NCBI RefSeq assembly: GCF_013128195.2
Contig: NZ_CP053452.2
Location: forward strand, 9,300,001 to 9,364,000
DNA: 64,000 nucleotides
Origin: Frigoriglobus tundricola
GTDB taxonomy: Bacteria > Planctomycetota > Planctomycetia > Gemmatales > Gemmataceae
Direction: 5' to 3'
The first letter of the stretch is position 1. Every line of letters begins with the position of its first letter. A program made the position numbers and the translations under genes. The notes under the pieces are model-generated. The model was not told the origin of the DNA and ran no database searches. It was given only the letters and a program-made list of their open reading frames with translations. Of the stretch, positions 1 to 9,454 are shown piece by piece.

Positions 1-202
1 CGTGCGGGGCGTCGGACGAAGGGGGCTTGGACGAGTTGGTGGAGTTCTGGTTGAGACGGGCCTCGAGTTCCGCGACGCGGGTGGTGAGCCCGGTGACCTG
101 GGCGGTGAGTTCGGCAATCGTGGCCTCAAGAATGCGGATATACGCCACGACCTGTGGGGGCAGGTCGCTCGGGAGTTCCGGCGGTTGAGGGACAGGCGTC
201 AT
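1..202 (-). CDS. IS66-family transposase, N-terminal part (runs off the left edge)
   Basis: On the minus strand an open frame starts with ATG at 202 and stays open to base 1, giving 67 codons. The peptide begins MTPVPQPPELPSDLPPQVV, continues with a leucine/valine heptad stretch (IRILEATIAELTAQVTGL), and then reads LEARLNQNSTNSSKPPSSD. A coiled-coil lead-in followed by LNQNSxNSSKPPSSD is the hallmark of the N-terminus of IS66/TnpC-type DDE transposases. The catalytic domain and stop codon lie outside the window. Whether the element is intact cannot be judged here. Confidence 0.85.
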   Translation of the reverse strand, partial: MTPVPQPPELPSDLPPQVVAYIRILEATIAELTAQVTGLTTRVAELEARLNQNSTNSSKPPSSDAPH

Positions 203-735
203 CGCGTCCGTTCAATTACGGAAGACGGGTATGTGAGGCAACCACTCACGGACCTCATGCAAAAAGCCCTGAAAAACGCAGGGCCAGTCTCCTGTGAACG
301 GTTACAGGTGAAGAATAAAGAATGCACGAGAGGGACTCAAACGCGGTGTCTGCGAGTATTCGACACTTCTCCCTTCAACACAGAATCGGGCGTCTGGTGT
401 TGGTGAAAGTTGATGGCACTGCCAACTTCTCAAAAAAATGTTTCCGGAAATGAGCACGCCGGTGGGGAACGTCCCGCACCGGCGCCAGCCGGGGAGTCTC
501 ACGTTCTCCACGGCCTCGGTGGTCAATCGCTCCTGCCGGCCTGAAACGGATAAATCGGTCTGCTTTTGACACGGTGGCAGCAGTGCATCGATTGGGTTGG
601 CCGAGCGGCGCCCGCACGGAGGAGTTGGGGCAAACTTGGCCCGCACGTTGGTTGCTGCGTTCCTCGTGGGGCTCACGCCCCCCCTCCCCGGGGTCCGTTA
701 CGCGCCCGCTGACCTCCCAGGAAGACACGAACGCA
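203..735. other. Region without a convincing gene (IS flank)
   Basis: Overlapping open frames on both strands here have no recognisable domain, no good ribosome binding site and arginine/proline-rich translations typical of shadow frames in GC-rich DNA. Apart from the hairpin at 260-284 and the imperfect palindrome at 291-308, nothing was recognised. Confidence 0.5.
260..284 (-). terminator. Hairpin plus T-run on the minus strand, upstream of the transposase
   Basis: Read on the minus strand this is GCCCTG, a 7-nt loop CGTTTTT, CAGGGC and then TTTTT, the form of a Rho-independent terminator. It lies about 60 nt upstream of the transposase start and points into it, so it could block read-in transcription from outside the element. 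An 18-bp imperfect palindrome at 291-308 may mark the end of the element, but I cannot prove that. Confidence 0.5.
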
Positions 736-996
736 TCACCGGGTCCGGGTATCAGGACAAATGCTCAGAGCAGCGCGCCCCACCGTCGGAGTGGGATCTG
801 TGGAAATGGGGAGCGCACGAGTCGCGCTGTCCCGCGCGTCACGGGTGGTGGGAGTGAACAGCCGGGGCCAGGACCGTTCGTGCCGGCTCTGGCGCCCGCG
901 CACGACCAGGAAGCCGTGTGTCACCAGCGCGGCTAACAGCACCATCGCACTCATGGCGGTGCCGATCAGGATTGCAAGAGACATCAATTCGCGCAT
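736..996 (-). CDS. Small hypothetical membrane protein
   Basis: An 86-aa frame starts at ATG 996. A good Shine-Dalgarno (GGGAGG) lies about 6 nt upstream, and this decides the start against the longer upstream frame. Residues about 4-28 (LMSLAILIGTAMSAMVLLAA and on) form one hydrophobic helix. The rest is a basic, low-complexity tail with many Arg, Thr and Ser. The family is not recognised. It could be a real single-pass protein or a fortuitous frame; the SD and the helix argue for real. Confidence 0.45.
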   Translation of the reverse strand: MRELMSLAILIGTAMSAMVLLAALVTHGFLVVRGRQSRHERSWPRLFTPTTRDARDSATRALPISTDPTPTVGRAALSICPDTRTR

Positions 997-1422
997 CGCT
1001 GCCTCCCGTGAGACCAGAGTGGCGTACTGAGACTCTGTCGCTCCGCCAAGCGGACCCGACCCGCCACCGCTCGTCTCTTCACACGGGCGAGTACAGGTCC
1101 AAGGGCCGGTCGCGCCTGCACGCATTCTACCAGATCGCGATCCGGTTTACACAGCGGGGCATCCGAGTTCCGTGGGCCGGCTCCACAGAAAACAAGAACT
1201 CCGTATCGCCCGCGCAGGCACCCCGGACAAAAAATCGCGTTCGCCCGTTGACAACACGCACTAATCAAGTACGATTTCCCTATGCTTGTTGAGATTTAAT
1301 CTCATCAAGTACCCAGCGAGTCGCTCAGCCTCCGCAGGCTATTGGTTCGGACCCCGAACCCACCCACGTTCAGCGACGCGTCTCGCGGCCATCCCACTCA
1401 CTCCCGAGGAGGGTGCCGCGCC
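997..1422. other. Intergenic region upstream of the first DUF1559 gene
   Basis: No gene is supported. An imperfect palindrome at about 1283-1306 (TTGTTGAGAT-TTA-ATCTCATCAA, one mismatch) and locally lower GC around 1255-1310 mark the likely promoter region of the gene at 1423. Confidence 0.4.
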
Positions 1423-2373
1423 ATGCGCCGCATACCCAAGCCCCGTCGCGCCTTTACCCTGATCGAGCTGCTGGTGGTGATCGCGATCATCGCGATCCTC
1501 ATCGGGCTCCTGCTCCCCGCCGTCCAGAAGGTCCGGGGCGCCGCCGCCCGGATCAAGTGCAGCAACAACCTGAAGCAGATCGGCCTCGCCTGCCACAACT
1601 ACGAGGGGTCCATCGGCAAGTTCCCCTACGCGGTGATGGACTACCAGCCGGGACAGACGACCAGCTCCTTCGTCAGCGGGTGGGTCATCCTCCTGCCGTA
1701 CCTGGAGCAGGACAACATCGCCCGCGAGTACAACGTCAACCTGCCGCGGAACAGTACCGTCACCAACGCCGACGGGTACTCGAACTCCGCGCTGGAGCGG
1801 CTGCCGGTCCCGACGTACACGTGCCCGGCGATGGTCCCGCCCAGCGCCACGAACGGCGGTTCGCTCGGAACGGCTCCCGAAGTGCGTGCGCCGTCGAGCT
1901 ACGTGTTCTCGGCCGGCACCCCGACCGGGTTCCAGGCCCGGTACGGTTCCTACGCCGCGGCGCCGTGTGACGGCGTCATCCTCCCGATCCGCAACGCGGC
2001 GTATTCGGCCACGAACACCCTTCAGGCCGACAAGGCGGGCAACGCTCCGGTGCGGATTCTCGACATCAGCGACGGCACGTCCAACACGCTCCTGGCCGGG
2101 GAGAACGACTTCATGCCGGCCGGCGTGCCCTCGACCGAGGGGCCGGTGTGGGCGTACGGGTACCTCTACAACTGGACCGGCACCTCCTATGGCATCAACA
2201 AGCGGGACGGGAGCAGCGACGCCAACTTCGGGGCGTTCCGCAGCCAGCACACCGGCGGGGCCAACTTCGTGATGGCCGACGGGTCGGTGCAGTTCATCCG
2301 CGACTCGATCGACGCGGCCACGTTCACCGGACTCGGCACCCGCAACAGCGGCGAGGTCGTGGCGCTCCCGTGA
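1423..2373 (+). CDS. DUF1559 protein with prepilin-type N-terminus
   Basis: 316 aa. The start at 1423 follows GAGGAGGG about 10 nt upstream and gives a short basic leader, [17 protein letters not shown], with the [20 protein letters not shown] type IV prepilin cleavage/methylation helix. After the helix comes [20 protein letters not shown], typical of DUF1559. Near the C-terminus [17 protein letters not shown] is the family's H-x-G-G-x-N-x-x-x-x-D-G-S-V motif. Such proteins are present in dozens of copies per planctomycete genome and are exported, pseudopilin-like proteins of unknown function. A second copy lies at 10556. Confidence 0.93.
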   Translation: MRRIPKPRRAFTLIELLVVIAIIAILIGLLLPAVQKVRGAAARIKCSNNLKQIGLACHNYEGSIGKFPYAVMDYQPGQTTSSFVSGWVILLPYLEQDNIAREYNVNLPRNSTVTNADGYSNSALERLPVPTYTCPAMVPPSATNGGSLGTAPEVRAPSSYVFSAGTPTGFQARYGSYAAAPCDGVILPIRNAAYSATNTLQADKAGNAPVRILDISDGTSNTLLAGENDFMPAGVPSTEGPVWAYGYLYNWTGTSYGINKRDGSSDANFGAFRSQHTGGANFVMADGSVQFIRDSIDAATFTGLGTRNSGEVVALP

Positions 2374-2590
2374 CGGTCCCGCGGGCGCTCATTGGCGGCG
2401 GTCCCGTAGGTGACCGCCGTTGCTCCAACAACGATAATGGCCCGGAGCGGGGTCCGCCCGCTCCGCGAGCGGTGCGACGCGGCACGCGTCGCACCAGAAC
2501 ACCCGCGCCGCATCAGCCGGGGTGTCACAAGCACTCGCGGAGCGCGCGGCCCCCGCTCCGGGCCACCACCCAATAGCAAAGGAGTCCACC

Positions 2591-3610
2591 GTGTTCACCC
2601 GGTTCGTTTGTTTCGCGCTCGTCGCACTGCCCGCTGCGACCCGCGCCGCGGAGCCGGCAGCCGCGAAAACGCCCGAATTGCCCGTACTTCCGAAGGCCGT
2701 CACCAGTTTCGGCGCGGTGGCGTGCGACGGCTACTTGTACGTCTACGGCGGCCACGCCGGCAAGACGCACAACTACGACACCGCCACCGTCCTGGGCACG
2801 TTCCACCGGCTGAAGCTCGACGGCGGCATCAAGTGGGAGGAGCTGCCCGGCGGCCCGAGCGCCCAGGGCCTGAACCTCGTCGCCCACGGCGGCAAGGTGT
2901 ACCGCGTCGGCGGGATGCAGCCGCGGAACAAACCCGGCGACCCGTCCGACAACCACTCGCTCGCCGAGTGCGCCCGGTTCGATCCGAAGACCAACAAGTG
3001 GGAGGACCTGCCCGCGCTGCCGGCCGGGCGCTCGTCGCACGACGCGGTCGTCGCGGGCAACAAGCTCGTCGTCGTGGGCGGGTGGCAGATGAGGGGTAAG
3101 GGGGAGAAGCCGGCGTGGTCCGAAACGGTCCTGATCCTCGACCTCGCCGCGAAGGACCTGAAGTGGGAGTCCGTGCCCCAGCCGTACCAGCGCCGCGCGC
3201 TCACCGCGACGGCGGTCGGTTCGAAGGTGTACGTGATCGGCGGGCTCGGCGCAGAGGGGAAGCCGACCGACGTGTACGACGTGGACGCAAAGGCGTGGAG
3301 CACGGTCCCGGCACTGCCCGGCGACGACAAGAAGTCGATGGCGTTCTCGCCGTCGGCCGCCACGGTCGGCGGGCGCGTGGTCGTGAACGTGGCGGCCGGC
3401 CCGGTCTATCGACTGAACGAAGCGGGCGACGGATGGGAGAAGGTGGGCGCGGCCGCCACCCCGCGGGTCGTGGCCCGGATGATCCCGCTCGGCCCCTCGA
3501 CGGTAGCCCTGGTCGGCGGCACGGCCCCCGGTGCGGGCACCCTCGCGACGATCGAGGTCGTGAAACTCGCCGAGAAGGGCGAACCGGCCGCACCGGCCAA
3601 GCAACCCTGA
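2591..3610 (+). CDS. Secreted kelch-repeat protein
   Basis: 339 aa. The GTG start at 2591 is chosen because AAAGGAG lies 7 nt upstream and the frame then opens with a signal peptide (FTRFVCFALVALPAATRAAE). Kelch blades are visible as hydrophobic-GG units: YLYVYGGHAG, KVYRVGGMQP, KLVVVGGWQM, KVYVIGGLGA, VALVGGTAPG, each followed by a W-x-x-(V/L)-P-x-L type strand. The expected fold is a periplasmic beta-propeller. No catalytic motif is apparent. A strong hairpin follows it at 3666-3698. Confidence 0.88.
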   Translation: MFTRFVCFALVALPAATRAAEPAAAKTPELPVLPKAVTSFGAVACDGYLYVYGGHAGKTHNYDTATVLGTFHRLKLDGGIKWEELPGGPSAQGLNLVAHGGKVYRVGGMQPRNKPGDPSDNHSLAECARFDPKTNKWEDLPALPAGRSSHDAVVAGNKLVVVGGWQMRGKGEKPAWSETVLILDLAAKDLKWESVPQPYQRRALTATAVGSKVYVIGGLGAEGKPTDVYDVDAKAWSTVPALPGDDKKSMAFSPSAATVGGRVVVNVAAGPVYRLNEAGDGWEKVGAAATPRVVARMIPLGPSTVALVGGTAPGAGTLATIEVVKLAEKGEPAAPAKQP

Positions 3611-3665
3611 TCCGGACCGAGGGCCGTTCGGGTCCCCGCATTCCGGCGGCGCGGGTCGCCGGAAC

Positions 3666-3698
3666 GGCCGGGCGGGTAGACCGTCTGCCCGCCCGGCC
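3666..3698 (+). terminator. GC-rich hairpin between the kelch and DUF4198 genes
   Basis: The arms GGCCGGGCGGGTAGA (3666-3680) and TCTGCCCGCCCGGCC (3684-3698) pair over 15 bp with one G-T pair and a 3-nt loop. There is no immediate long T-run, so this could be an intrinsic terminator of low efficiency or an mRNA-stabilising hairpin. Confidence 0.55.
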
Positions 3699-3732
3699 CC
3701 GCACACTCTTCACAACAATTTTGAGGCAAGTC

Positions 3733-4413
3733 ATGCTCCGTACCACCGGCGCGGCGGCCCTGTTGGCCGCCGCCGCTCTGACCGCGCACGCGCACTTCGT
3801 GTTCGTCGTGCCCGACTCGAAGGACCCGGCCAGGGCCGTGGTCGTGTTCAGCGAAGACCTCGAGGTCGATGAGAACGTGTCGATGGACAAGGTGAGCGGG
3901 CTGAAGCTCACGTGCCGCGACGGCGCGGGCAAGGACACCGCCGTCGGCCACAAGACGGGCAAGCACGAGCTGACCGCCACGGTCCCCGGGACCGGTCCGC
4001 GTGTGGTGTTCGGGTCGGTCCACTACGGCGTGCTGCAAAAGGGCGACGCGAAACCGTACCTGCTGGCGTACCACCCGAAGGCGATCATCGGGGCCGTTCC
4101 CGCCGACAAGGTCGTCATCGGTGACAAGGTGCTACCGGTCGAACTGGTTCCGGTCGCATCCGGTTCGGACGTGCGGTTCCGGTTCCTCGCGGCGGGCAAG
4201 CCGGTCGCCGACGCCGAGGTCACGGTGCTCAAACCGGACGGCGGGAAGACGAAGACCAAAACCAACACGGACGGGCTCACCGAGGCGTTCGCGGAGAAGG
4301 GGCGGTACGGGGCGTGGGCCAGGACCGTGGTCGCCGGGGCGGGCGAACTCGGCGGCAAAAAGTACGACGAGACCCGGCACTACGCGACCCTGGTGACAGA
4401 GTACCAGAAGTAA
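3733..4413 (+). CDS. DUF4198-type secreted protein
   Basis: 226 aa. A signal peptide (MLRTTGAAALLAAAALTAHA) is followed immediately by HFVFVVPDS. An N-terminal His right after cleavage (AHAHFVF) is typical of DUF4198 proteins, which resemble periplasmic components of metal-uptake systems. The C-terminal half has a CarboxypepD_reg/Ig-like pattern (GKPVADAEVTVLKPDGGK). GAGGCAAGTC precedes ATG 3733. Metal handling is inferred from the family, not shown here. It is followed at 14 nt by a small ORF and a TPR gene on the same strand. Confidence 0.85.
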   Translation: MLRTTGAAALLAAAALTAHAHFVFVVPDSKDPARAVVVFSEDLEVDENVSMDKVSGLKLTCRDGAGKDTAVGHKTGKHELTATVPGTGPRVVFGSVHYGVLQKGDAKPYLLAYHPKAIIGAVPADKVVIGDKVLPVELVPVASGSDVRFRFLAAGKPVADAEVTVLKPDGGKTKTKTNTDGLTEAFAEKGRYGAWARTVVAGAGELGGKKYDETRHYATLVTEYQK

Positions 4414-4427
4414 AGGGAGGGCGCACC

Positions 4428-4640
4428 GTGACCGCGTCGGACCCCGCCCGCGGCGACAACCCGCGCTGGCTGGCGGCCCTTGTGACCGCCCTGCCGGTGG
4501 CCCTCGCCGCTCTGTTCGTCATCGGTTCGTCCGCCCCCGACACCCGACGTCCGCCCGCGGCGGTGTCTCGGTACCGGCCTTCGCCCGCGCACTCCGCACC
4601 GCCACCCGATCCGAACACGACTCTTGTGAGGGCTCCATGA
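4428..4640 (+). CDS. Small single-pass membrane protein
   Basis: 70 aa from GTG 4428. AAAGGGAGG lies about 7 nt upstream and is placed to serve exactly this start. One hydrophobic helix (WLAALVTALPVALAALFVIG) is followed by a Pro/Arg-rich tail. The stop TGA overlaps the ATG of the next gene (ATGA at 4637-4640), so translation is probably coupled. The family is not recognised. Confidence 0.6.
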   Translation: MTASDPARGDNPRWLAALVTALPVALAALFVIGSSAPDTRRPPAAVSRYRPSPAHSAPPPDPNTTLVRAP

Positions 4641-5395
4641 CCGCCGCCGACTGCATCTGCCGCGCCGCGACCGAGAAGCTCGACGACGACGACTTCGCCG
4701 GCGCGCTCGCACTGGCCCGCGCCGGGCTCGTGAAGCACGAACACCACGCGGGCCTGCACCAGGTGTACGGGCTCGCCGCGTACCACCTGGGCGACGCGCG
4801 GGAGGCCCTCGGTGGACTCGAGGGCGCGAGCGCCCTCGCCCCGCTGGCGCCGGTATCGCAACTGGCCCTGGCCGATCTGTACATGGGGGCCGGGAAGCGG
4901 AAGAGTGCCGCGGCCGGGCTGTCGTTCCTCACCGAGCCGGGCCGGTGCCCCACCGCGCTGCTGCCGGACCTGGCGCGGCTGCTGGGAAAATTCGGCGCGT
5001 ACCGGTCGGCGTTCAAGGTGTGCCGTCGACTCGTCTGGGTCCGCTCGTGGTACCACCCGGCCCATTACGGAATGGCCCACTACCTCGCGAAGTTGAACGC
5101 GCCGCCCGCGCGGGTGATCCGGCACCTGCGTACGGCGGTCGCGCTGGCGCCCGGCGCGGTTCCCTACCGGCTCGCGCTGGCCGGGGCGCTGGCAACGGCC
5201 CGGCGCCCGGCCGAGGCGTGTGCGGTGGTCCGCTCCGTACCGGCCGGGGCCGTGAGCTGCCCGGCGTGTCTGAAGCGCCTCCTGAGCGCGGCCGAAGCGG
5301 CGAACGACGGCGAGCTGGTGCAGCGGTTCCGGGACCGGCTCCGCGACGTGGTCCAGCACCGGTGCGACGCCGCAGACGACTGCTTCGATGTGTGA
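4637..5395 (+). CDS. TPR-repeat protein
   Basis: 252 aa. Helical repeats are clear: DFAGALALARAGLVKHEHHA, GLAAYHLGDAREALGGLEGA, HLRTAVALAPGAVPYRLALA. The pattern of A-x-x-(A/L)-x-x-A positions fits TPR. There is no signal peptide, so it is likely cytosolic. Cysteines are frequent and end in CPACLK and CDAADDCF. It overlaps the preceding small membrane protein by 4 nt, suggesting the two work together, perhaps as a membrane tether and a scaffold. Confidence 0.75.
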   Translation: MTAADCICRAATEKLDDDDFAGALALARAGLVKHEHHAGLHQVYGLAAYHLGDAREALGGLEGASALAPLAPVSQLALADLYMGAGKRKSAAAGLSFLTEPGRCPTALLPDLARLLGKFGAYRSAFKVCRRLVWVRSWYHPAHYGMAHYLAKLNAPPARVIRHLRTAVALAPGAVPYRLALAGALATARRPAEACAVVRSVPAGAVSCPACLKRLLSAAEAANDGELVQRFRDRLRDVVQHRCDAADDCFDV

Positions 5396-5457
5396 GCGCG
5401 CGCTCGGCACTCGGAGTCGCGCGGCCAGGGCGAACGACGCGGGTCGTGACCCGCGCG

Positions 5458-6402
5458 TCAGAAATAGAGGCGGAACTCCGCCCGGAAGATGTCTCGGTAC
5501 ATGCTCTGGGTGGTCAGGCAGCGGCCGTACCCGACATAGAGGTCTCCGAAGTCGCGGACCTTGAAGCGCGTGCCGAGCTTCAGGTTGACGACCGTGTCCC
5601 CGGCGGCGCTCACGTCCGCGCCGGCGTTGCCGAACGGGTTCACCGTTTTCTGGCCGTTCAGAAACACCCAGCCGACGAGTTCGGCGACCGGCGAGATCAC
5701 GAACCGGCCGGACTGGTAGGCGTCGTACCCCAGGCCCAACCCGAAGCGAAATACGGTGCTGGCGAAGTCGGACGAACCGCCCGAGACCGCCCCCGGAACG
5801 CCGGGGGTCTGCGTAATGGGAACGAACAGGCGGAGTTCGCCTTCGGTCCGGAGCCGGTCGGTGATGCGCGAGTACCCCAACAGCGCCGGTTCGAGGCTGG
5901 GGTGGCTGGTGCCCAAACCGAGGTTACCGTTCCCGGTCGGCGCGTAGGTGCGGAGCTGGAAGCTGAGCAGGTGGTCGTCGTCCCGATAGAACGCCCACTT
6001 GAACCCGGCGTTCATGTCGCCCAGACCGTTCGCGTTCTGGTCGACCGTGGGGTTGATGAAGCGGTACGGTGCCTCGACAAACAGGGAGAAGCGGTCGGTC
6101 ACGGTCTTCTCGGCATAGACCGAGAACTCCTGGTAATCGACCTTGGTCTCCGCTTTGTCGGTGGGCAAGCTGGGCGAACGGGCGTAGAAGAACTCGCCGC
6201 GGCTCGGCACGACGTTGTTGAACGCGGCGTCGAAGCGAAAGCGTACGACATCGACGGGGACCGAGCTGTCGATGTACCCGACGGTGCTGTTCCCGACCAC
6301 GGGGCCGCCGCCCCCGAACTGCGCGAGAGCCGGCCCCCCGGTGAGGAGCCACCCCGTCACGATGACAAGCAGCCGGGACGGGTGACGAAGACCGACACGC
6401 AT
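5458..6402 (-). CDS. Outer-membrane beta-barrel-like protein (Phenol_MetA_deg type)
   Basis: 314 aa. ATG 6402 gives a clear signal peptide, MRVGLRHPSRLLVIVTGWLL ending at ALAQ; the longer upstream frame has none. The mature part is rich in alternating aromatic strands (RFSLFVEAPYRFINP, GFKWAFYRDDDHLLSFQLRT, RFGLGLGYDAYQSGRFVISP). It ends in EFRLYF, a C-terminal aromatic of the kind used by outer-membrane barrel proteins. The closest remembered family is the MetA-pathway putative porin family (PF13557). Substrate unknown. Confidence 0.72.
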   Translation of the reverse strand: MRVGLRHPSRLLVIVTGWLLTGGPALAQFGGGGPVVGNSTVGYIDSSVPVDVVRFRFDAAFNNVVPSRGEFFYARSPSLPTDKAETKVDYQEFSVYAEKTVTDRFSLFVEAPYRFINPTVDQNANGLGDMNAGFKWAFYRDDDHLLSFQLRTYAPTGNGNLGLGTSHPSLEPALLGYSRITDRLRTEGELRLFVPITQTPGVPGAVSGGSSDFASTVFRFGLGLGYDAYQSGRFVISPVAELVGWVFLNGQKTVNPFGNAGADVSAAGDTVVNLKLGTRFKVRDFGDLYVGYGRCLTTQSMYRDIFRAEFRLYF

Positions 6403-6541
6403 GGAATCCGTCCGTGAGCGAGAGAAACACGCCTCCTGCATGGCACTATCGGTACAGTTCGGCCGCGCGACGGGAGAACTTGAGGAGGCGCGACCGGCCG
6501 GGTAAAGGTGATAAGCGCTGCGAGCCGTGGAACCGGCACAG

Positions 6542-9454
6542 TCAGGGGGCAACGGGTCCGCCGCCCCACCGCTCGCGGACCTGAGCGAATTCGGGGCGGC
6601 TGCGGAGATCGGCGAACGCCGCGTCGCTGCCCAGATCGGTCATAAAAAATGGGTCGGCTTTGGGGGAAAAGCGCTTCGGATCGGCGATCCGCAACAGCTC
6701 CACAGCGCGCGCGGCGTACCGGCACCGGCAGGCCTCGTCTTCCGTCAGGGCGAGGCCACGGGCGTAAGACCGGGCGGCGCCGTAGCACTCCTGATCGGAG
6801 GCGGTTTGCGTCTTCAGGAACCGCTCGGTCGCCCCGGCCGCGGCGGCGTGATCGCCCAGCCGGAGACAGGCTTCGGCCAGATTGCCGAGGACGAGGGCCT
6901 GAGTTCCCCGCGTGCTCGAGTCCCCGCCGCCCCGGGCCGCGGGGTGGTCCAGATGCCGAACGGCACGTTCGAGGCAGTCTCGCGCTTGCTCCGTGCGGCC
7001 CCGCTTCCACAGCACGCCCGCGAGGTTGCCGAGAGCCGGACTGGCCAGCTCCGCCGGTCCCGGTCGCCACAGGAGCAGCCAGCCGAGATTGCCGAGTGCC
7101 TGACTGGCGCCGAGGTGACAATCGGCAAGGTCCGGCTTCCGCTCGGCGAGCGACTCGAACCGCCGGGCCGACTCGCGCCAGGCGTCCTCCGCCCCCGCCG
7201 GGTCGCTGCCGCAAAGGGCGGCCCCGAGCCCGTTGTCCGTTCGCGCCAACTGTCGTGCGTAGGCCAGGCGCGCGGGGTTCAGTTCGAGCACGGCCGTCAG
7301 CAGCGCACGCGACTCCCGGTACGCGGCGACGGCCCGGTTCTCGCGGTCGCCGGATGCAATCAAGGTGTTGCCCTGGTCGAACAGGCTCACGGCCAGTTCG
7401 TAGCGGTAATCGGGGTTCGCGAAGCGCTGGGCCAGGGGCCGCTGCAAGTCGATCGCGAGTTGAAAATCCTTCAGGGCCTCCGCCGGCTGCCCCTTTTCGA
7501 GCAGTACGACCGCCCGGTTCAGGTACACGCGGGCCAGCTCTTGCGCGTAGGTCGGTTCGTTCGGGAGCGCAGCGGCTACCGGTTTGAGCAGCTCCGCGGC
7601 GCGACCGAACCCCGCCAGGGCGTCTTCTCTTCGGGCCAGTTGGTTCAGCGCCAGGGCGCGGTTCGATTCGGTGCGGGCCAGTTCCTTGCGGTACTCGGGG
7701 GCGGCGGAGGCGGCCACGAGGTCCTGCTGAAGCTCCGAGGCGCGGCCGTACCACGACAGCGCTTCTTCGGGCCGCTTGGTCTCCCGCAGCAGCTCCCCGA
7801 GGAAGTTGAAGCTGTTCGCCAGGTCCTGTCGGTACACGAGTTCCCCCGTGTCCTGGAGGCTCAACGCCTCCTGGATGCGAATCGCTCCCTGGTACGCCTT
7901 TTCGGCGTCGCCGAACTGTCCGAGGCGGCGGTAAATTTGCCCGCACCGGAACTGCGCCCGCGCCGTCGCCCGGCGCAGGGGCGGATCGGCGCGCTCGTCT
8001 TCGGCTAGCACCGAGTAGATGCGCAAGATCTTTTCGAGTGACTCCCGTTGGAGCGCGTCCTGGCCCGGTTCCGCGTCGAGCGATTTGTCGATGAGCTGAT
8101 CGCCGATATCGGCGGCATCGCGGGCCAGTTCGGTCCGCTTCCGGACCTCCCTTTCTTTGACCCAGAGCTGACCGGCTAACACGAACGCACCGGCCAGGGT
8201 ACTCAGTGCGAGAAGCACCAGAGCGGCCGTCGTCGGGCGCCGACGGACCCACTTCCAGATCCACTCCGCGGTGCCGACCGGCCGGGCCATCACGGGTTCG
8301 CCTCGCAGAAACCGGTTGAGGTCGTCCGACAGTTCGAGGGCGCTGGCGTAGCGCTCCTCCGGTGCCTTGTTCAGGCACTTCAGGCAGATCGTCTCGAGGT
8401 CGCGCGGGATGCGCTCCCGGATGCGGGAGGGAGGCACGACGTCCTGGTGGCACACCTGGAGGAGCGTCGCCAGCGGCGTTTCGGCGGCGAACGGCGGTCG
8501 GCCGGTCAGGGCGACGTAAAGGATGCCGCCCAGGGCGTAGATATCGGCGGCCGGGCCGACCCCCGCGAGGCTCCCGGCGGCCTGCTCGGGCGCCATGAAG
8601 CTGGGCGTGCCGAGAACCTCGCCGCTGATCGTCTGCCGCGAGTCGGTGTCCAGACCGCGGGCCAGCCCGAAGTCGGCGATCTTGGGAACCCCGTCGGCGG
8701 TGAGCAGCACGTTGGCCGGCTTGAGGTCGCGGTGGACGACGTTCCGGGCGTGCGCGGCGTGAACGGCCGCGGCGAGGGTCGCCAGCAGGCTCGCGACCTC
8801 GCGCGGGGGAAGCGGATGGCGTTTGAGGCGGGCGGCCAGGGTGCCCCCGTCCACGAACTCCATCGCCAGAAATGGCAAGCCGCCGGCCTCGCCGACCTCG
8901 TGGACCTGCACGATGTTCGGGTGCGTCAGCCGGGCGACCAGTTCCGCCTCCGACCGCAGCCGGGCCTGGACCTGTGGGGACGAGCAGTGCCCGCCGAGGA
9001 TCATCTTGAGGGCGACGTCGCGCCCGAGGGCCACCTGTCGGGCCTTGTACACCACGCCCATTCCGCCCCGGCCGAGTTCGCCGACGATCTCGTAGCCCGG
9101 CACGCCGGGCCGCGTGGGGGCCGCCGCGACCGGACGGGCGACGGTCCGACCCGAGTCGTCCGCCGATCGCAAACGCTGGCACAACCGACCGATGAACGAG
9201 TCCGGCAGGACGACGCTCGCCGCCGCGGCGCCCGTGGCCCGCGCCGGGTGCCGGGTGTCGCCCGTTCCGCCCCCGTGGGTGTTCGGGACGATGGTGAGGC
9301 CGTTCGGGGTTCCCCCCTCGTCGAGGACCGCCTCGAGCGCGCACTGGCAGGCGTGACACCCCTCGACGTGGACCGCGAGGTCGGTCTCGGGCGGGCCGAA
9401 GGGCTCGTCCGTGAGCAACCGGCGGAGGCGATCGAGGTCGAAGCACGGCGTCAC
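6542..9454 (-). CDS. Ser/Thr protein kinase with N-terminal zinc finger and TPR region
   Basis: 970 aa. It starts at GTG 9454, overlapping the stop of the sigma-factor gene (GTGA). Residues 29-37 contain H-x-x-x-C-x-x-C, as in anti-sigma zf-HC2 domains. The kinase domain covers about 121-390: GRGGMG (128-133), catalytic Lys150 (VALK), HRDLKPAN (241-248), DFG (261-263) and APEQ (288-291), so it looks active. A transmembrane helix follows at about 408-428 (TTAALVLLALSTLAGAFVLA). Several hundred residues of TPR-like helices make up the extracytoplasmic C-terminus. The architecture suggests an envelope-sensing kinase working with the co-encoded sigma factor. Confidence 0.93.
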   Translation of the reverse strand: MTPCFDLDRLRRLLTDEPFGPPETDLAVHVEGCHACQCALEAVLDEGGTPNGLTIVPNTHGGGTGDTRHPARATGAAAASVVLPDSFIGRLCQRLRSADDSGRTVARPVAAAPTRPGVPGYEIVGELGRGGMGVVYKARQVALGRDVALKMILGGHCSSPQVQARLRSEAELVARLTHPNIVQVHEVGEAGGLPFLAMEFVDGGTLAARLKRHPLPPREVASLLATLAAAVHAAHARNVVHRDLKPANVLLTADGVPKIADFGLARGLDTDSRQTISGEVLGTPSFMAPEQAAGSLAGVGPAADIYALGGILYVALTGRPPFAAETPLATLLQVCHQDVVPPSRIRERIPRDLETICLKCLNKAPEERYASALELSDDLNRFLRGEPVMARPVGTAEWIWKWVRRRPTTAALVLLALSTLAGAFVLAGQLWVKEREVRKRTELARDAADIGDQLIDKSLDAEPGQDALQRESLEKILRIYSVLAEDERADPPLRRATARAQFRCGQIYRRLGQFGDAEKAYQGAIRIQEALSLQDTGELVYRQDLANSFNFLGELLRETKRPEEALSWYGRASELQQDLVAASAAPEYRKELARTESNRALALNQLARREDALAGFGRAAELLKPVAAALPNEPTYAQELARVYLNRAVVLLEKGQPAEALKDFQLAIDLQRPLAQRFANPDYRYELAVSLFDQGNTLIASGDRENRAVAAYRESRALLTAVLELNPARLAYARQLARTDNGLGAALCGSDPAGAEDAWRESARRFESLAERKPDLADCHLGASQALGNLGWLLLWRPGPAELASPALGNLAGVLWKRGRTEQARDCLERAVRHLDHPAARGGGDSSTRGTQALVLGNLAEACLRLGDHAAAAGATERFLKTQTASDQECYGAARSYARGLALTEDEACRCRYAARAVELLRIADPKRFSPKADPFFMTDLGSDAAFADLRSRPEFAQVRERWGGGPVAP

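Noticed and set aside
2-406. Plus-strand 134-aa frame at the left edge
   Set aside because: It is antisense to the IS66 transposase start, Gly/Arg-rich and without a domain or ribosome site.
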